NCBI GenBank assembly: GCA_050996405.1
Contig: JBPCRW010000235.1
Location: forward strand, 1-43,141
DNA from: JBPCRW01 sp050996405
Lineage (GTDB): Bacteria > Acidobacteriota > Blastocatellia > Pyrinomonadales > Pyrinomonadaceae
DNA length: 43,141 nt
Direction: 5' to 3'
Within the stretch, counting starts at the first letter, position 1, and each line of letters starts with the position of its first letter. Below the pieces are notes generated by a model, which saw only the letters and a program-made list of their open reading frames with translations, was not told where the DNA came from and searched no databases. This document shows, in pieces, positions 41,689 to 43,141 of this stretch. The position numbers were made by a program, and so were the translations under genes.

Positions 41689-41892
41689 TCAAAAAGTTAC
41701 ATCCGGCGGAAAGTTCGGAATCGGTTCAGGCGGCGACGGAAACGGCTCTGGTTTGGGATTCGGCATCGGCTCCGGGTTGGGTTCGGGCTGCGGCGCGGGA
41801 TTCGGAACAGGCTCCGGCGCGGGCGGGTCATAGACCGGATAAGGGTCTTTCGGTTCTTGTAATTTTATAGTTTTGTCATCTGATGTTTTCAT
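41689..41892 (-). CDS. Proline-rich PxP-repeat small protein
   Basis: 67 residues. After a short charged start (MKTSDDKTIKLQEPKDPY), the rest is a Pro-Glu-Pro-Asn ladder (PEPVPNPAPQPEPNPEPMPN), giving an extended polyproline rod without hydrophobic segments or signal peptide. The start at 41892 follows AAAGGAG with 9-nt spacing; the frame's earlier ATG at 41952 lacks one and would run into the next gene. No function can be assigned. Such Pro-rich small proteins recur in acidobacterial-type genomes but are undescribed as far as I know. Confidence 0.65.
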   Translation of the reverse strand: MKTSDDKTIKLQEPKDPYPVYDPPAPEPVPNPAPQPEPNPEPMPNPKPEPFPSPPEPIPNFPPDVTF

Positions 41893-41960
41893 AACACACG
41901 CTCCTTTATAATTCAAAAAAGGACAGCGTTTAACTGTCCTCTGCCATTTCAATAATCATT

Positions 41961-42140
41961 CTACTTTTTGCCGCGACCCGAGCCGCTCTTTTTACCGCCG
42001 CCCGATTCTTTATTGACGGTCGCCCAAGCGCGCCGCTCGGCTTCCGTATCGGAAATGCCTTTTTTTTCGTAGCCTTCTTCGATATGTTCAGCCTGTCGTT
42101 TTTGTTTATCGGTATAAGATGATTTATCTCCTTTCGGCAT
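41961..42140 (-). CDS. Small Lys/Gly-rich protein of the MPKGDKSSYT type (plasmid-stabilisation-like)
   Basis: A 59-residue protein beginning MPKGDKSSYTDKQKRQAEHI, then GISDTEAERRAWATVNKESG and a GGGKKSGSGRGKK tail. Proteins of this pattern are widespread as short hypothetical or plasmid-stabilisation-annotated proteins; their function is not established. The strongest ribosome site in the area (AAGGAGG, 5 nt before the ATG at 42140) supports it, and it fits the reading of the region better than the longer overlapping frame on the same strand. The basic Gly/Lys tail suggests nucleic acid binding, but that is inference. Confidence 0.82.
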   Translation of the reverse strand: MPKGDKSSYTDKQKRQAEHIEEGYEKKGISDTEAERRAWATVNKESGGGKKSGSGRGKK

Positions 42141-42459
42141 AAAAACCTCCTTGATTCAGAAAAATCAAAACAAATGGAACGTATCAATACGCTTGTTTGT
42201 TTCGACTGACAGACAGGCAAATTCCGTTCCTTGTTTTCAAACAAAACAAGGAAACGATTAGCCGACTTTTCTTCAAAAAACTAACCGTTCCCTTTTTACT
42301 CCATGCCTTTCGGCGGCACGGAATTTTAATTTCTTCGATGGCTCAAAGAAATTATCAATGTCGTGCCGATTCCCGAATTTTTTATAAAAATTATGACCGT
42401 AAAAAATTTAGCGCGGCGAGTAAAAACGTGGACGAGAGAGCCTTTAAAACGATTGCGAT
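42141..42459. other. Intergenic region between the 59-residue gene and the DNA glycosylase gene
   Basis: 319 nt with no gene I can support. A hairpin at 42226-42255 (CCTTGTTTT facing AAAACAAGG, about 11 bp) lies upstream of the 59-residue gene. A TTG-started plus-strand frame from 42197 overlaps the glycosylase gene and has no family or ribosome site. The rest shows nothing clear. Confidence 0.5.
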
Positions 42460-43056
42460 TTATTTCCGGCTGACAAATGGATTATCTTTTACCCAAAAAC
42501 GCCAAGGCTTTTCGGCGTATTCTTCGGCGTAATCTACCCCGATTCTTTTTCCGAAAGAAATTTCCGTGTCGGAAAAATTTTTAAAATCTTCGAGCCATAT
42601 TTTATCGCCGAGCAAATCCAGATTGTTAAAAGTTTTGTCAATTCCAAAAGCGATGCAGAGTTTTCCGGGTCCCGATGTCAGATTCGCGTCCTTCATTTGT
42701 CCGCGCCGTTCGCGCATCGTTTCAATTCCTTCGACGGGCTGGACGGCGCGAATTAAAATCGCGTGCGGCGAACCGATTTTTCCGGCGACGACGTTAAATT
42801 GATAATACATTCCATAAATGAAAAAAATATAAACCGTCCCGCCGACCGCGAACATCGTTTCGGTGCGTTTCGTGCGGCGATTTCCGTAAGAATGCGCGGC
42901 TTTATCAATCACGCCGAGATAGGCTTCCGCTTCGACAATCATTCCCGAAATTCTTTCGCCCGTTTCAGCCGGAACGACAAGGAGTTTTCCAAGCAAATCC
43001 CGCGCGATTTCGAGAGTGTCGTCGCGCAGATAAAATTTGCGCGAGATTTTTTTCAT
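42460..43056 (-). CDS. DNA-3-methyladenine glycosylase (AAG/MPG family)
   Basis: A 198-residue base-excision repair enzyme that cuts alkylated purines such as 3-methyladenine from DNA. Family landmarks: LARDLLGKLL-like start (IARDLLGKLLVV), the catalytic MIVEAEAYLG with its Glu, AAHSYGNRRTKRTETMF, the intercalating-tyrosine region VYIFFIYGMYYQFNVV, ILIRAVQPVEG, LTSGPGKL and RIGVDYAEEYAEKPWRF. All are intact and the length is normal. No Shine-Dalgarno is obvious before the ATG. The upstream 85 nt to the window edge are strongly purine-rich on the plus strand. Confidence 0.95.
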   Translation of the reverse strand: MKKISRKFYLRDDTLEIARDLLGKLLVVPAETGERISGMIVEAEAYLGVIDKAAHSYGNRRTKRTETMFAVGGTVYIFFIYGMYYQFNVVAGKIGSPHAILIRAVQPVEGIETMRERRGQMKDANLTSGPGKLCIAFGIDKTFNNLDLLGDKIWLEDFKNFSDTEISFGKRIGVDYAEEYAEKPWRFWVKDNPFVSRK

Positions 43057-43141
43057 AAGGATTGAACCGGAGAGGAGAGGAGGAACGGAGGGAGAAAAAG
43101 AAAAAAAACAAAAGGAAAAAAGAAACCGTGTTTTTTTGTTT

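Noticed and set aside
41930..42244. Minus-strand frame of 104 codons over the 59-residue gene
   Set aside because: It is a shadow: the alternative frame with AAGGAGG and the MPKGDKSSYT start is clearly the coding one.
42197..42532. Plus-strand frame of 111 codons upstream of the DNA glycosylase
   Set aside because: TTG start, no ribosome site, overlaps the 3' end of the glycosylase gene, no family pattern.

Overview
The window is a gene-dense piece of a bacterial chromosome of roughly even GC. It has no rRNA, tRNA, CRISPR, phage or transposase gene. The gene set suggests a Gram-negative, probably soil-type heterotroph: a Bacillus-type succinate dehydrogenase cytochrome b, a pyrroloquinoline quinone (PQQ)-type sugar dehydrogenase, a very large cyclic beta-1,2-glucan synthase homologue, TatA, molybdopterin synthase and many signalling proteins. 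Together with the codon habits and dispersed short palindromes, an acidobacterium of the Blastocatellia type is my best guess, but this is inference without a marker gene.

Layout. 1-3.3 kb: 5' part of sdhC (minus), a divergent LysR regulator, a small unknown protein and a GAF/HD-GYP phosphodiesterase. 3.5-10.3 kb: a secreted phospholipase C/acid phosphatase, then a minus-strand signalling operon (PocR-GAF-GGDEF diguanylate cyclase, an NTPase fused to an RsbW-like kinase domain, and a STAS anti-sigma antagonist) that appears to join c-di-GMP to partner switching. 10.5-14.3 kb: a DUF2383 four-helix protein, a small monooxygenase-like protein, a sugar dehydrogenase and cyclopropane-fatty-acid synthase. 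14.5-24.2 kb: a cyclic glucan synthase of about 2,886 residues split by one in-frame TGA, with a tandem universal stress protein 3 nt upstream.

24.7-35 kb: a minus-strand cluster whose first seven genes are overlapping or only 5-6 nt apart. The order is radical SAM enzyme, ABC ATPase, ABC-2 permease, two MGDG-synthase-like glycosyltransferases, NodB-type deacetylase and HAD-IB phosphatase. A BON-like secreted protein, a class III aminotransferase and a PaaK-like adenylate-forming enzyme follow. I read it as a pathway that builds and exports an unknown glycolipid or glycoconjugate; I know of no described product for this gene order. 35-43 kb: a decayed gene beside a MITE-like element, moaE, moaD, an acyl-CoA synthetase, a methyltransferase, tatA, proline iminopeptidase, an Asn-rich repeat protein, a free-standing structured small RNA carrying an exact complement of the 16S rRNA 3' end, three small proteins and a 3-methyladenine DNA glycosylase.

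The spaces between genes hold three kinds of short repeats: four hairpins built from 7-nt units (609-675, 5898-5997, 26113-26188, 37965-38038), two with a looser 9-nt rhythm around moaD, and three copies of a roughly 90-100 bp MITE-like palindrome (12936-13021, 27634-27723, 35367-35467). One copy supplies the last codons of the cfa gene; another abuts the decayed gene.
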